The position numbers and the translations under genes are program-made. Under the pieces are notes generated by a model, which was not told the DNA's origin, searched no databases, and saw nothing but the letters and a program-made list of their open reading frames with translations. Shown here one piece after another: positions 50,545-58,465 of a DNA stretch of 64,000 bases; within the stretch, counting starts at the first letter, position 1, and each line of letters begins with the position of its first letter. Source of the DNA: an uncultured Opitutia bacterium (GTDB lineage: Bacteria > Verrucomicrobiota > Verrucomicrobiia > Opitutales > UBA953); assembly GCA_903855995.1 (NCBI GenBank), contig CAIOAN010000007.1, forward strand, positions 124,001 to 188,000. The letters are read 5' to 3'.

Positions 50545-50798
50545 GAGAAATTGTAAGACCTCTATACTATAGGGGCAAAAAACACCCATTTCGGGGACGT
50601 GTTTTCCTAAGCCGCTGATAGTAAAAGAAATAAATATCGAAGATTTTTGGAGGGTCGGGGGTGCGGGAGCGGGGGACTGTCGTCAGCGGGTGCTCGGGCA
50701 GGGACCATTATGCACGGCCGCTGAGGTTTGTCAAAAGGCCCGCCCGCACTTTCCTTTTATACTTAATAATAAGAAAGAGCGGAACGCCGGGCCGGGCG
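50545..50798. promoter_or_regulatory. divergent regulatory region with two inverted repeats
   Basis: This 254-base gap separates the sigma factor start from the sulfatase start. It holds a near-perfect 17-base inverted repeat CCTCTATACTATAGGGG (50559-50575) and a second repeat AAAACAC...GTGTTTT (50579-50605), both just upstream of the sigma gene, and AT-rich stretches near 50620-50645 and 50750-50775. No open frame or RNA gene was found here. They look like operator-type sites. Confidence 0.4.
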
Positions 50799-52109
50799 AT
50801 GGGTCTACGGGCCATGCCTCGCTGCCTTGGCCTTATTATCCTCCTCGGGCTTTTTGCGCCCGCCGGTTCGGCGGTGGAAACCCGCGCGCCGAACATCCTT
50901 GTGATCATTTCCGATGACCAAGCGTGGACCGACTACAGCTTCCTCGGTTCGACCAACGTGCGGACCCCTCATATCGACCAGCTCGCCGCCGAGAGCCGGG
51001 TCTTCCCGCGAGGCTATGACACCAATTCGCTCTGTTCGCCGAGCCTCGCTTCGATTCTGACCGGCCGGCATGTCCATCGCCATGGCGTCACGGGCAACGA
51101 TCCGCCCATGACGGCGGCCGCCGGTGCCGGGAAACAGAAATCCGCGGCCTTTCTCCAGGGGCGCGAGCAACTCATCAAACTTTACGATCAGTCCCCCCAG
51201 TTGCCGCGTCTGCTCGCCGAGCGAGGTTATGTCAGCCTGCAGACGGGTAAATGGTGGATGGGGGATTACACGCACGGCGGCTTTACCGAGGGTATGACGA
51301 AGGGAGGCCGCCACGGTGACGACGGCCTGACCATCGGACGCCAGACGCTGGCGCCGCTCACGGAGTTCATCTCCCGCGCCAAGAAGGATCAGAAGCCCTT
51401 CTTCGTCTGGTATGCACCGATGATGCCGCACGACCCGCATAATCCGCCGGAGAGGATTCTGGCCAAATACCGCGGGAAGGCGCCGACGCTCTGGGCGGAC
51501 CGTTATTATGCGATGTGTGAATGGTTTGATGAGACGGTGGGGGAAGTCCGCGCCCATCTCGAGAAGGAGGGGCTGACCAACGATACCATCATTGTCTATC
51601 TTTCAGATAACGGATGGATTCCAGATGCCAAGAAGCCCAAGGTCGATTTCGAACGTTCGAAACTTTCGCCGTTTGACGGCGGGGTGCGCTCGCCGCTGCT
51701 GGTTAGCTGGCCGGGCCACATCAAGCCCATCACCCTCGATTATGCGGTCAGCGCCGTCGACATCATGCCGACGCTGTTGAAATTGGCGGGCGCCCGGATC
51801 CCGGCGGATGGCGACGGCATCGACCTTATGGACGAGGAGGCCCTGCGCCGCCGCCCGTTCGTGGCTGGGCAGAACTCGACCCACGATATTATCGAAATCG
51901 GCAAGCCCGCTTCGAGCCTGCGTTACCGCTGGTTGGTGGCCGGAGACCTGAAGCTCATCGTTTCCAGCGGCCTCAACGGCGCCACGGAGCCCCCTCGGCT
52001 TTTTGACCTCCGGGCCGATGCGGCCGAACTGCATGATCTGGCCGGCGCTCGTCCCGCTGAGGTCAAGCGCCTGACGGCCTTATTGGACGGCTGGTGGGAT
52101 GGCCGCTGA
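50799..52109 (+). CDS. secreted sulfatase (CSPSL-type active site)
   Basis: A 436-residue protein with a signal peptide (LGLIILLGLFAPAGSA). Sulfatase blocks: APNILVIISDDQAWTDY with the metal-binding Asp pair, LCSPSLASILTGRHVHRHG, LQTGKWWMGD, WYAPMMPHDPHNPPE and IVYLSDNGWIPD. The residue converted to formylglycine should be Cys79, but the usual CxPxR reads CSPSL, with Leu83 instead of Arg. It would remove sulfate esters, probably from carbohydrates. The ATG at 50799 precedes another at 50814. It begins a plus-strand run with the lactonase and PSD1. Confidence 0.87.
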   Translation: MGLRAMPRCLGLIILLGLFAPAGSAVETRAPNILVIISDDQAWTDYSFLGSTNVRTPHIDQLAAESRVFPRGYDTNSLCSPSLASILTGRHVHRHGVTGNDPPMTAAAGAGKQKSAAFLQGREQLIKLYDQSPQLPRLLAERGYVSLQTGKWWMGDYTHGGFTEGMTKGGRHGDDGLTIGRQTLAPLTEFISRAKKDQKPFFVWYAPMMPHDPHNPPERILAKYRGKAPTLWADRYYAMCEWFDETVGEVRAHLEKEGLTNDTIIVYLSDNGWIPDAKKPKVDFERSKLSPFDGGVRSPLLVSWPGHIKPITLDYAVSAVDIMPTLLKLAGARIPADGDGIDLMDEEALRRRPFVAGQNSTHDIIEIGKPASSLRYRWLVAGDLKLIVSSGLNGATEPPRLFDLRADAAELHDLAGARPAEVKRLTALLDGWWDGR

Positions 52110-52167
52110 TTTTCCTTTTTAAACGCCCCGACACCTTTACCGTCCTATCACCCCGCCAACCCCCATT

Positions 52168-53271
52168 ATGCGTCACGCCCTCCGCCTGCTCTCCCTCATG
52201 TCTGTCATCTCCGCCGCTGGAGCCGCCGAACTCACCTATTACATCGGCACTTCAGGCGCTCAGGCCCAGGGCATTCTACGTGGCACGATCGACTCCGCGA
52301 CGGGTAAGCTCACCGAGCCCACCCTGCTCGCGGCGGCCAAGGGCGCTTCCTATCTGGCGATCAGCAAGGACGGCAAAGTGATCTACTCCACCTCAGAGGT
52401 CGCCGGCGGCGGCGTCGCCGCTTACCGTATTTTGGCAGACGGCAAGGGGCAGCTGATCAATGCAGAGGACACCAAGGGCAAGGGCTGCACCCACCTCTCC
52501 ATTGACCCAGCGGGGCATAATCTGCTGGCGGCCAATTATGGCTCCGGCTCCGTCGCCTGCCTGCCGATCAAGGCGGACGGATCGCTTGCGGCCGTTTCCA
52601 GCTTTGACCAGCATGTCGGCACGGGACCCGACGTGAAGCGCCAGGCCGGACCGCACGCCCACGGCATTTATCCCGATGCGGCCGGAAAATTCGTCTACGT
52701 GCCCGACCTCGGCACCGACGACGTCTTTATCTATCGCCTCAATGCCGGTAAGGGAACGTTGACCCTGAACGCGCCGCAGTCTGGCCGCGTCGCGCCGGGG
52801 AGCGGCCCTCGCCACCTTGCTTTCCATCCGCAGGGAGGTTTCGCCTATGTCTGCAACGAGATGGCGCTGACCGTCAGCACTTTCGCCGTGAATGCGGATA
52901 CGGGCGCGATGAAAGAAATCCAGACCCTGCCGACGCTGCCTTCGGACGCTTACTCCGCCGGTGCCTCGACCGCGGAAATCTTCTGTCTGCCGAACGGCAA
53001 GGCGCTCTACGTCTCCAATCGTGGGAATGATTCGCTGGCAGTTTTTGCGATCGGCGCCGACGGCAAGCTGTCGCTCAGCCAGCATATGATGAACACCCCA
53101 GCGACGCCCCGCGGTTTTGGCCTCAGTAATGACGGCCGCTGGTTGGTCTGCGCCGGACAGAAGTCCGGGACGATCAACGCCTACCGCGTGAACGCTTCGA
53201 CTGGTCGGCTCGACGACACATATCAGTCCGTGAAGGCGGCGGCATCTTGCTGCATCATCTTCGCCCCGTGA
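52168..53271 (+). CDS. secreted beta-propeller lactonase (YbhE-like)
   Basis: A 367-residue protein with a signal peptide (LLSLMSVISAAGAAE). It has seven repeats of the lactonase type, including YLAISKDGKVIYSTSEV, THLSIDPAGHNLLAANYGSGSV, PHAHGIYPDAAGKFVYVPDLG and GPRHLAFHPQGGFAYVCNE. The family includes 6-phosphogluconolactonase, but the export signal suggests a lactone of extracellular origin. It is 58 bases after the sulfatase and 25 before the PSD1 start. Confidence 0.87.
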   Translation: MRHALRLLSLMSVISAAGAAELTYYIGTSGAQAQGILRGTIDSATGKLTEPTLLAAAKGASYLAISKDGKVIYSTSEVAGGGVAAYRILADGKGQLINAEDTKGKGCTHLSIDPAGHNLLAANYGSGSVACLPIKADGSLAAVSSFDQHVGTGPDVKRQAGPHAHGIYPDAAGKFVYVPDLGTDDVFIYRLNAGKGTLTLNAPQSGRVAPGSGPRHLAFHPQGGFAYVCNEMALTVSTFAVNADTGAMKEIQTLPTLPSDAYSAGASTAEIFCLPNGKALYVSNRGNDSLAVFAIGADGKLSLSQHMMNTPATPRGFGLSNDGRWLVCAGQKSGTINAYRVNASTGRLDDTYQSVKAAASCCIIFAP

Positions 53272-53296
53272 TTTGCCCGTGGGTCGCCTGAGCGTC

Positions 53297-55735
53297 ATGC
53301 GGGGTGTTTCGCTGGCCTGGGGCTGCGCGGCCTCGGTCGTCGCCGTGTGCGGCGCTCCGGTCGATTTCTCGCATGAGGTCGTGCCGATCCTGCGCAAGCA
53401 TTGCGTCGAGTGTCACGCCGGGGATAAGAAGAAGGGGGGGCTTTCGATGAACACCCGCGCCTCGCTGCTTGAGGGTAGTGAGAACGGTGCGGTCATCACT
53501 CCCGGCCAGGGCGCGAAAGGTAAACTGGTCGAGGCGATCATCAGCACCGACCCCGATGTGCGCATGCCGCCCAAGGGCGAGCGTCTCCCGCCGGCCGAAG
53601 TCGCGATCTTGCGCGAGTGGGTCGGGCAGGGGGCCGTCTGGGATGAAGGGTTCGCGTTCAAGCGGCCGGCCTACGAGCCTCTGCTGCGTCCTCGCCAGCC
53701 TGTATTACCCGTGGCGCAGCCCGGTCGCGATCATCCCGTCGACCGGGTTCTTGATGCGTCGCTGGTGGCCCATGGTCAGCCGATTCCAGCCCGCGCCACC
53801 GATGCGGCTTTTCTGCGCCGCGTTTATCTGGACCTGATTGGCTTGCTGCCCGCCGAGGCCGAAGCCAAGTCGTTCGCAGCGGATAACCGACCTGATAAGC
53901 GCGCCTTGCTGGTGCGCGCCCTGCTGTCTCGTAATATAGATTACGCTGATCACTGGATGGTTTTCTGGAATGACCTGCTCCGCAATGATTACGCCGGCAC
54001 GGGGTATATCGACGGCGGTCGCAAGCAGATCACCAGTTGGCTCTACGTCTCCCTGCTCGCCAACAAGCCATACGACCAGTTCGCACGGGAACTGATCGCT
54101 CCTTCGCCTGATAGCGAGGGTTTCGCCAAGGGCATCATCTGGCGCGGCGCCGTGAGCGCGGCGCAGGTCCCGGAGCTTCAGTTCTCCCAGAGCGTCTCGC
54201 AGACCTTCCTTGGGATTAATATGAAGTGCGCCTCGTGCCATGATAGTTTCGTCGATCGATGGAAGCTGAAGGATGCCTATGGTCTGGCCGCGATTTACTC
54301 GGATCACCCGATGGAACTCGTGCGCTGCGACATTCCGACGGGCAAGCCCGCCGCCGCCGCGTGGCCTTTCCCGGAACTCGGTCAGATTGACGCCGCGAAG
54401 CCGCGCGGTGACCGGCTGACCCAGCTGGCCGGATTGATCACGCATCCGGAGAACGGTCGATTCCAACGCACCATCGTGAACCGGCTCTGGCATCGGCTCA
54501 TGGGCCGAGGGGTCGTGCACCCCGTCGATGCGATGCAGACGGAGCCCTGGAACCAGGATCTGCTCGACGTGCTCGCAAACCAACTCGTGGCTTCCAAGTA
54601 TGACCTCAAGGCGGTCTTGGAATTCATCGCCACCTCCCAGGCCTACCAGTCGCAGGCCGAAGTGCTCGGCCAGGATGCCGATGCCAAGGGGTATGTTTAC
54701 CGCGGCCCGCGCGGCAAGCGCCTGACCGCCGAGCAATTCGTCGACGCCCTCTGGCGCCTGACCCAGACCACGCCGGCGAAAATGGAATTACGGGTGCCGC
54801 GCATCTTGCCTTCGGCCGAGGGCAAGAAAGCCCCGGTCGTGGAGATGCTCGCAGCGCAACCCATCTGGTCGAACGATATTGCGGGCCGTTTGCCGGCGGT
54901 CGGCGAGACGCGTTCATTCCGCAAAGTGTTCAACCTCGAAGCCACGGTGGAGACGGCACTATGCGTGGCCACCTGCGACAACAGCTTTGATCTCTGGGTG
55001 AACGGCCGTAAGGTTGGCTCCGGTGATAATTGGGCCGTGCCGCAGAGTTTTGATATCGGCGATTTGCTCAACAAGGGCAGCAACCAGTTCGTCCTCGTGG
55101 GGCGCAATGGGGGAACGGTCCCGAATCTCGCGGCTGCGTGGCTCCAGGCGAGCATCGAGCTCAAGGGAGGCGTCCGCGTGAAGGTCGCCACGGATCTTTC
55201 CTGGGAATGGTCAGAAGCCCAGCCGAATGCGCGCGGGGTCATTCCGGAGCCCAAGGGAGCCAAGGCCGCCAAGACGCTCTGGAAGCCGGTGGCGCTCGTG
55301 AAGGCTGAGGTTTGGGGCAAGGCCGAGACGCGCATGTCGCAGATGCTGGCCGGAGTCAGCGGCGGCACCTCTGTTCTCGCGCGGGCCAGTTTGATGAAGT
55401 CAGATTTACTGCAGCGCTCGCTGGGGCGCCCCAACCGCGAGCAGATCGTTTCCATGCGACCGAACGAACTGAGCACGCTCGAGGCCATCGATCTCTCGAA
55501 CGGCCAGGCGCTCACTAATCTGCTGGGAGCTGGTGCGACGAACCTCGCGAAACGCAAGTGGGCCTCGGCGGATCAATTCATTCAGTGGCTTTACTTGTCC
55601 GCCTTGTGTCGCGAGCCCTCCGCAGACGAGCTCAAGGTGTCGCGGGGGATCCTCGGACCCGAGTTTTCCCAGCAAGGCATCGCCGATCTTCTCTGGTCGG
55701 TGTGCATGCTCCCTGAGTTTCAGACCATCCGCTAA
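53297..55735 (+). CDS. PSCyt1/DUF1549/DUF1553 (PSD1) protein with inserted jelly-roll domain
   Basis: An 812-residue secreted protein with signal MRGVSLAWGCAASVVAVCGA. PSCyt1 carries haem motif CVECH at residues 36-40, and DUF1549 holds FLRRVYLDLIGLLP plus a second CxxCH (KCASCHDSF). DUF1553 (HRLMGRGVVHPVDAMQTEPWNQDLLDVLA) follows. Residues about 520-640 are a beta sandwich (ATCDNSFDLWVNGRKVGSG, DIGDLLNKGSNQFVLVGRN) like the sugar-binding module of glycosidases; it interrupts DUF1553. The start at 53297 is preferred over TTG at 53273. It forms a pair with the DUF1501 gene (5-base gap). Confidence 0.88.
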   Translation: MRGVSLAWGCAASVVAVCGAPVDFSHEVVPILRKHCVECHAGDKKKGGLSMNTRASLLEGSENGAVITPGQGAKGKLVEAIISTDPDVRMPPKGERLPPAEVAILREWVGQGAVWDEGFAFKRPAYEPLLRPRQPVLPVAQPGRDHPVDRVLDASLVAHGQPIPARATDAAFLRRVYLDLIGLLPAEAEAKSFAADNRPDKRALLVRALLSRNIDYADHWMVFWNDLLRNDYAGTGYIDGGRKQITSWLYVSLLANKPYDQFARELIAPSPDSEGFAKGIIWRGAVSAAQVPELQFSQSVSQTFLGINMKCASCHDSFVDRWKLKDAYGLAAIYSDHPMELVRCDIPTGKPAAAAWPFPELGQIDAAKPRGDRLTQLAGLITHPENGRFQRTIVNRLWHRLMGRGVVHPVDAMQTEPWNQDLLDVLANQLVASKYDLKAVLEFIATSQAYQSQAEVLGQDADAKGYVYRGPRGKRLTAEQFVDALWRLTQTTPAKMELRVPRILPSAEGKKAPVVEMLAAQPIWSNDIAGRLPAVGETRSFRKVFNLEATVETALCVATCDNSFDLWVNGRKVGSGDNWAVPQSFDIGDLLNKGSNQFVLVGRNGGTVPNLAAAWLQASIELKGGVRVKVATDLSWEWSEAQPNARGVIPEPKGAKAAKTLWKPVALVKAEVWGKAETRMSQMLAGVSGGTSVLARASLMKSDLLQRSLGRPNREQIVSMRPNELSTLEAIDLSNGQALTNLLGAGATNLAKRKWASADQFIQWLYLSALCREPSADELKVSRGILGPEFSQQGIADLLWSVCMLPEFQTIR

Positions 55736-55740
55736 CCCTC

Positions 55741-57195
55741 ATGAATAACCCGTTGTCGCTTGACCCTTCGCTGCCCGAGCCGCTGGCCCGCCGTGAATTC
55801 CTGCGTATGCTCGCCGGCGCCAGCGCCGCCACCTTATCCATGGGTGCCCCGCGTCTGCTCGGCGCGGAAACCAAGTTCATCCAACCTAAGGCCAAGGCCG
55901 ATGCTTGCATCCTAATCTGGCTCGCTGGCGGGATGGCCGCGCCGGAGACTTTCGACCCGAAGCGTTATGCGCCCTATGAGAAGGGCCTTTCTTATGAGCA
56001 CGTGCTGAGCACGTTCCCTTCGATTCCCACCGCCGTCGACGGCATGCGCATCTGTCAGGGGATGGAGAATATCGCGACGGTGATGGATCGCGCGACGCTG
56101 ATCCGTTCGGCGGTGCAGCCCGACCTCGGCAGCATCCTGCATTCGCGCCACCAGTTCCACTGGCATACCGGGTACGTGCCGCCTCAGACCGTCGCCTGCC
56201 CGCACATCGGCGCCTGGATGGCCCGCGTGCTCGGTCCGCGCAATCCAGTGATGCCCGCTTTTATTAATATTGGCCAGCGGCTCGAAGGGGTGGGGGAGAG
56301 CGAGGAGCTTAAGGCCTTCACGACCGGCGGTTTCTTCGGCGGCGAGTTCGGGCCCATGAATCTACCTTTCCCGGAAGATGCCGCCGCCGCGGTTCGCCCG
56401 CCGAAGGGGATGGACCCCGCGCGCTTCGTGAATCGCGACCGCGAATTCCGCCGCCTGGTGGACGCCAATCCGAACCGCGCCGTACTCAGTGATTATCAGC
56501 AGGAGTCGATGCTGCGCGCGATGGACAACGCCTACCGCCTGCTCAGCGCCAAGGAACGCGCCGCCTTCGATATCTCCCTTGAAGCCAAGGAAGTGCAGCA
56601 GGATTACGACACAGGCCGATTCGGACGCGGCTGTCTGCTTGCGCGGCGGCTCGTCGAGAACGGCGCCCGTTTCGTCGAAGTCACGACGGAGTACGTGCCC
56701 TTCTTTCAGTGGGATACGCACGGCAAGGGTCACGAGACGGTGGCCAAGATGCACGCCGAGATTGACCGGCCGATCGCCCGCCTGATCCGCGATCTCGAAC
56801 AGCGCGGCCTCCTGGATCGCACGCTCGTCGTGATCGCGAGCGAGTTCAGCCGCGACGCGATGATCGAGGGTCGTCCGGGATCGAAGGCCGGAGACCAGGC
56901 CTTCAATAAGGGCAAGACCATGGAAAGCCCCGACCATTACGGGCTCCACCGCCACTTCACCGGCGGCACGAGCGTCGTGATGTTCGGTGGAGGTGTGAAG
57001 CGCGGCAATATTTACGGGGCGACCGCGGATGAGCGGCCGCTGGTCGCGATCAAGGATCCGGTCTCGATCTCGGACATGCACGCCACAATCTTCCACGCGA
57101 TGGGCATCAGTCCCAAGACTGCTTATGATATCGAGGGCCGTCCGTTCTACGCGACGGTGGACGGAAAGGGCGTGCCCGCGCCGATCTTCAGCTAA
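55741..57195 (+). CDS. DUF1501 secreted protein (Tat signal)
   Basis: A 484-residue protein with a twin-arginine signal: RREFLRMLAGASAATL at residues 17-32. The DUF1501 pattern is clear: DACILIWLAGGMAAPETFDPK, SILHSRHQFHWHTGY, GRGCLLARRLVENGARFVEV and VVIASEFSRDAMIEG. The fold is related to sulfatases/alkaline phosphatases, but the nucleophile is not conserved. PSD1 and DUF1501 genes regularly occur as neighbours in Planctomycetota and Verrucomicrobiota; function is unknown. It overlaps the glycerate kinase stop by 8 bases at the 3' end. Confidence 0.9.
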   Translation: MNNPLSLDPSLPEPLARREFLRMLAGASAATLSMGAPRLLGAETKFIQPKAKADACILIWLAGGMAAPETFDPKRYAPYEKGLSYEHVLSTFPSIPTAVDGMRICQGMENIATVMDRATLIRSAVQPDLGSILHSRHQFHWHTGYVPPQTVACPHIGAWMARVLGPRNPVMPAFINIGQRLEGVGESEELKAFTTGGFFGGEFGPMNLPFPEDAAAAVRPPKGMDPARFVNRDREFRRLVDANPNRAVLSDYQQESMLRAMDNAYRLLSAKERAAFDISLEAKEVQQDYDTGRFGRGCLLARRLVENGARFVEVTTEYVPFFQWDTHGKGHETVAKMHAEIDRPIARLIRDLEQRGLLDRTLVVIASEFSRDAMIEGRPGSKAGDQAFNKGKTMESPDHYGLHRHFTGGTSVVMFGGGVKRGNIYGATADERPLVAIKDPVSISDMHATIFHAMGISPKTAYDIEGRPFYATVDGKGVPAPIFS

Positions 57196-58306
57196 GCTTC
57201 CCCAGTCGGCGAAATTCCGCCGCGTGTTGCGCCACGGCTTGCTCGATCAGTTCGCCGGTACGGCTCATCGCTTCTGCGAGCGGCATCGCCGCTGGCTTAA
57301 TGCTGATCAACAGGTCGAAGGCCGCGCGCAGTTCGGGGGAGTCCTCGCAGGTTCCGGCCACACCGACGATTTTCTTGCCGTGCTGACGCGCCATGCGCGC
57401 CACGCCGACGGGGCCTTTGCCTTGCAGGCTTTGGGCGTCGAGTCGTCCTTCGCCGGTGATCACGATGTCAGCGGCGCCGATCCGCGCCTCGAGTCCGAGT
57501 TGTTTGGCGATGAGCTCGAAGCCACTGGTGAGTTTTCCGTTCGCGAAGGCCATTAACCCGAACCCGAGTCCGCCGGCGGCACCGGCGCCGGGAATGTTTT
57601 GCGGATCAAGACCAAGGTCTTGTCTCACCAGGTGAGCCAGATGCTCCAGTCGGGCTTCAAACCAGCCGAAGTCTTGGACGCCTTTTTGCGGACCATAGAC
57701 ACGGGTTGCGCCGCGCGGGCCGAGCAGCGGGTTGTCGACGTCGCAGGCCACGGTCACCTCGACGCTCCAAGGTGAGCAGGGTGGGGTGATGCGATCGGCC
57801 TCCAAGAGGGTCTCCAGGGTGGGGGTGAAACTGATTCCTTGCCGGCTAAAGCCATAGCCCATGGCGATGGCTACACCTAAGCCGCCGTCATTGGTAGCGC
57901 TGCCGCCGATACCAATGAGAATGTGTCGCGCCCCTTTGTCTCGAGCTGAAACCATGAGATTTCCAGTTCCTAAAGTGCTTGCTGATAATGGCTTAAGTTT
58001 AATATCAGCAACTTGGGTCAGGCCGCTGGCCGCGGACATTTCCATCATCGCGAGCCCCGATGGGGCGAGCCATCCATAAGTGGCCTTAAGGGGGCGATTC
58101 TGAGCATCGGTGGTGCTGATTTCGACCGTTTCGGCCCCGAGCGCCGCGGTCATCGCCGCGGTCGTGCCTTCGCCGCCGTCGGCGATCGGACAAATATCAA
58201 AATCTGCCACAATTCCGGCCGTTTCCAGGCCTTTTTTGACAGAAAAAGCGACATTTTCAGCCTCGAGCGAACCTTTGAATTTATCCATGGCGATGAGGAT
58301 ACGCAT
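57188..58306 (-). CDS. glxK: glycerate kinase (GarK/GlxK type)
   Basis: A 372-residue kinase with the family start MRILIAMDKFKGSLEAENVAFSVKKGL, the glycerate site ADGGEGTTAAMTAALGA, and the later IGIGGSATNDGGLGVAIAMGYGF, GPRGATRVYGPQKGV and PGAGAAGGLGFGL. It phosphorylates D-glycerate to 2-phosphoglycerate in the cytoplasm, a step in glyoxylate, glucarate and serine routes. Start at 58306. It has its own promoter (58325-58353) and ends 8 bases inside the DUF1501 gene on the other strand. Confidence 0.9.
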   Translation of the reverse strand: MRILIAMDKFKGSLEAENVAFSVKKGLETAGIVADFDICPIADGGEGTTAAMTAALGAETVEISTTDAQNRPLKATYGWLAPSGLAMMEMSAASGLTQVADIKLKPLSASTLGTGNLMVSARDKGARHILIGIGGSATNDGGLGVAIAMGYGFSRQGISFTPTLETLLEADRITPPCSPWSVEVTVACDVDNPLLGPRGATRVYGPQKGVQDFGWFEARLEHLAHLVRQDLGLDPQNIPGAGAAGGLGFGLMAFANGKLTSGFELIAKQLGLEARIGAADIVITGEGRLDAQSLQGKGPVGVARMARQHGKKIVGVAGTCEDSPELRAAFDLLISIKPAAMPLAEAMSRTGELIEQAVAQHAAEFRRLGKLS

Positions 58307-58324
58307 CAGTCTGGGGCGGCGTGG

Positions 58325-58353
58325 ATTCTCTCGGCTAGGGTGTTTCTTATCAA
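58325..58353 (-). promoter_or_regulatory. candidate promoter of glycerate kinase
   Basis: Minus-strand TTGATA (58348-58353) and GAGAAT (58325-58330) with a 17-base spacer, 18 bases upstream of the start codon. Confidence 0.4.
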
Positions 58354-58373
58354 TCCTATAGGCCAAGTGTCGC

Positions 58374-58401
58374 TTGATTCTTCGCAGGCTCGGCCTACAT
58401 T
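58374..58401 (+). promoter_or_regulatory. candidate promoter of the second PSD1 gene
   Basis: Plus-strand TTGATT (58374-58379) and TACATT (58396-58401) with a 16-base spacer. It faces the PSD1 gene at 58466 and lies back to back with the glycerate kinase promoter. Confidence 0.35.
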
Positions 58402-58465
58402 TGCCCAACGGTCCAAACTGCTTGGACTGTTTCCTTACCTCCGCTCCTCTCCCCCCTTTTTTTTA

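Noticed and set aside
58013-58465. A 151-codon N-terminal extension of the second PSD1 gene
   Set aside because: It is antisense to glycerate kinase and the ATG at 58466 gives a good signal peptide.
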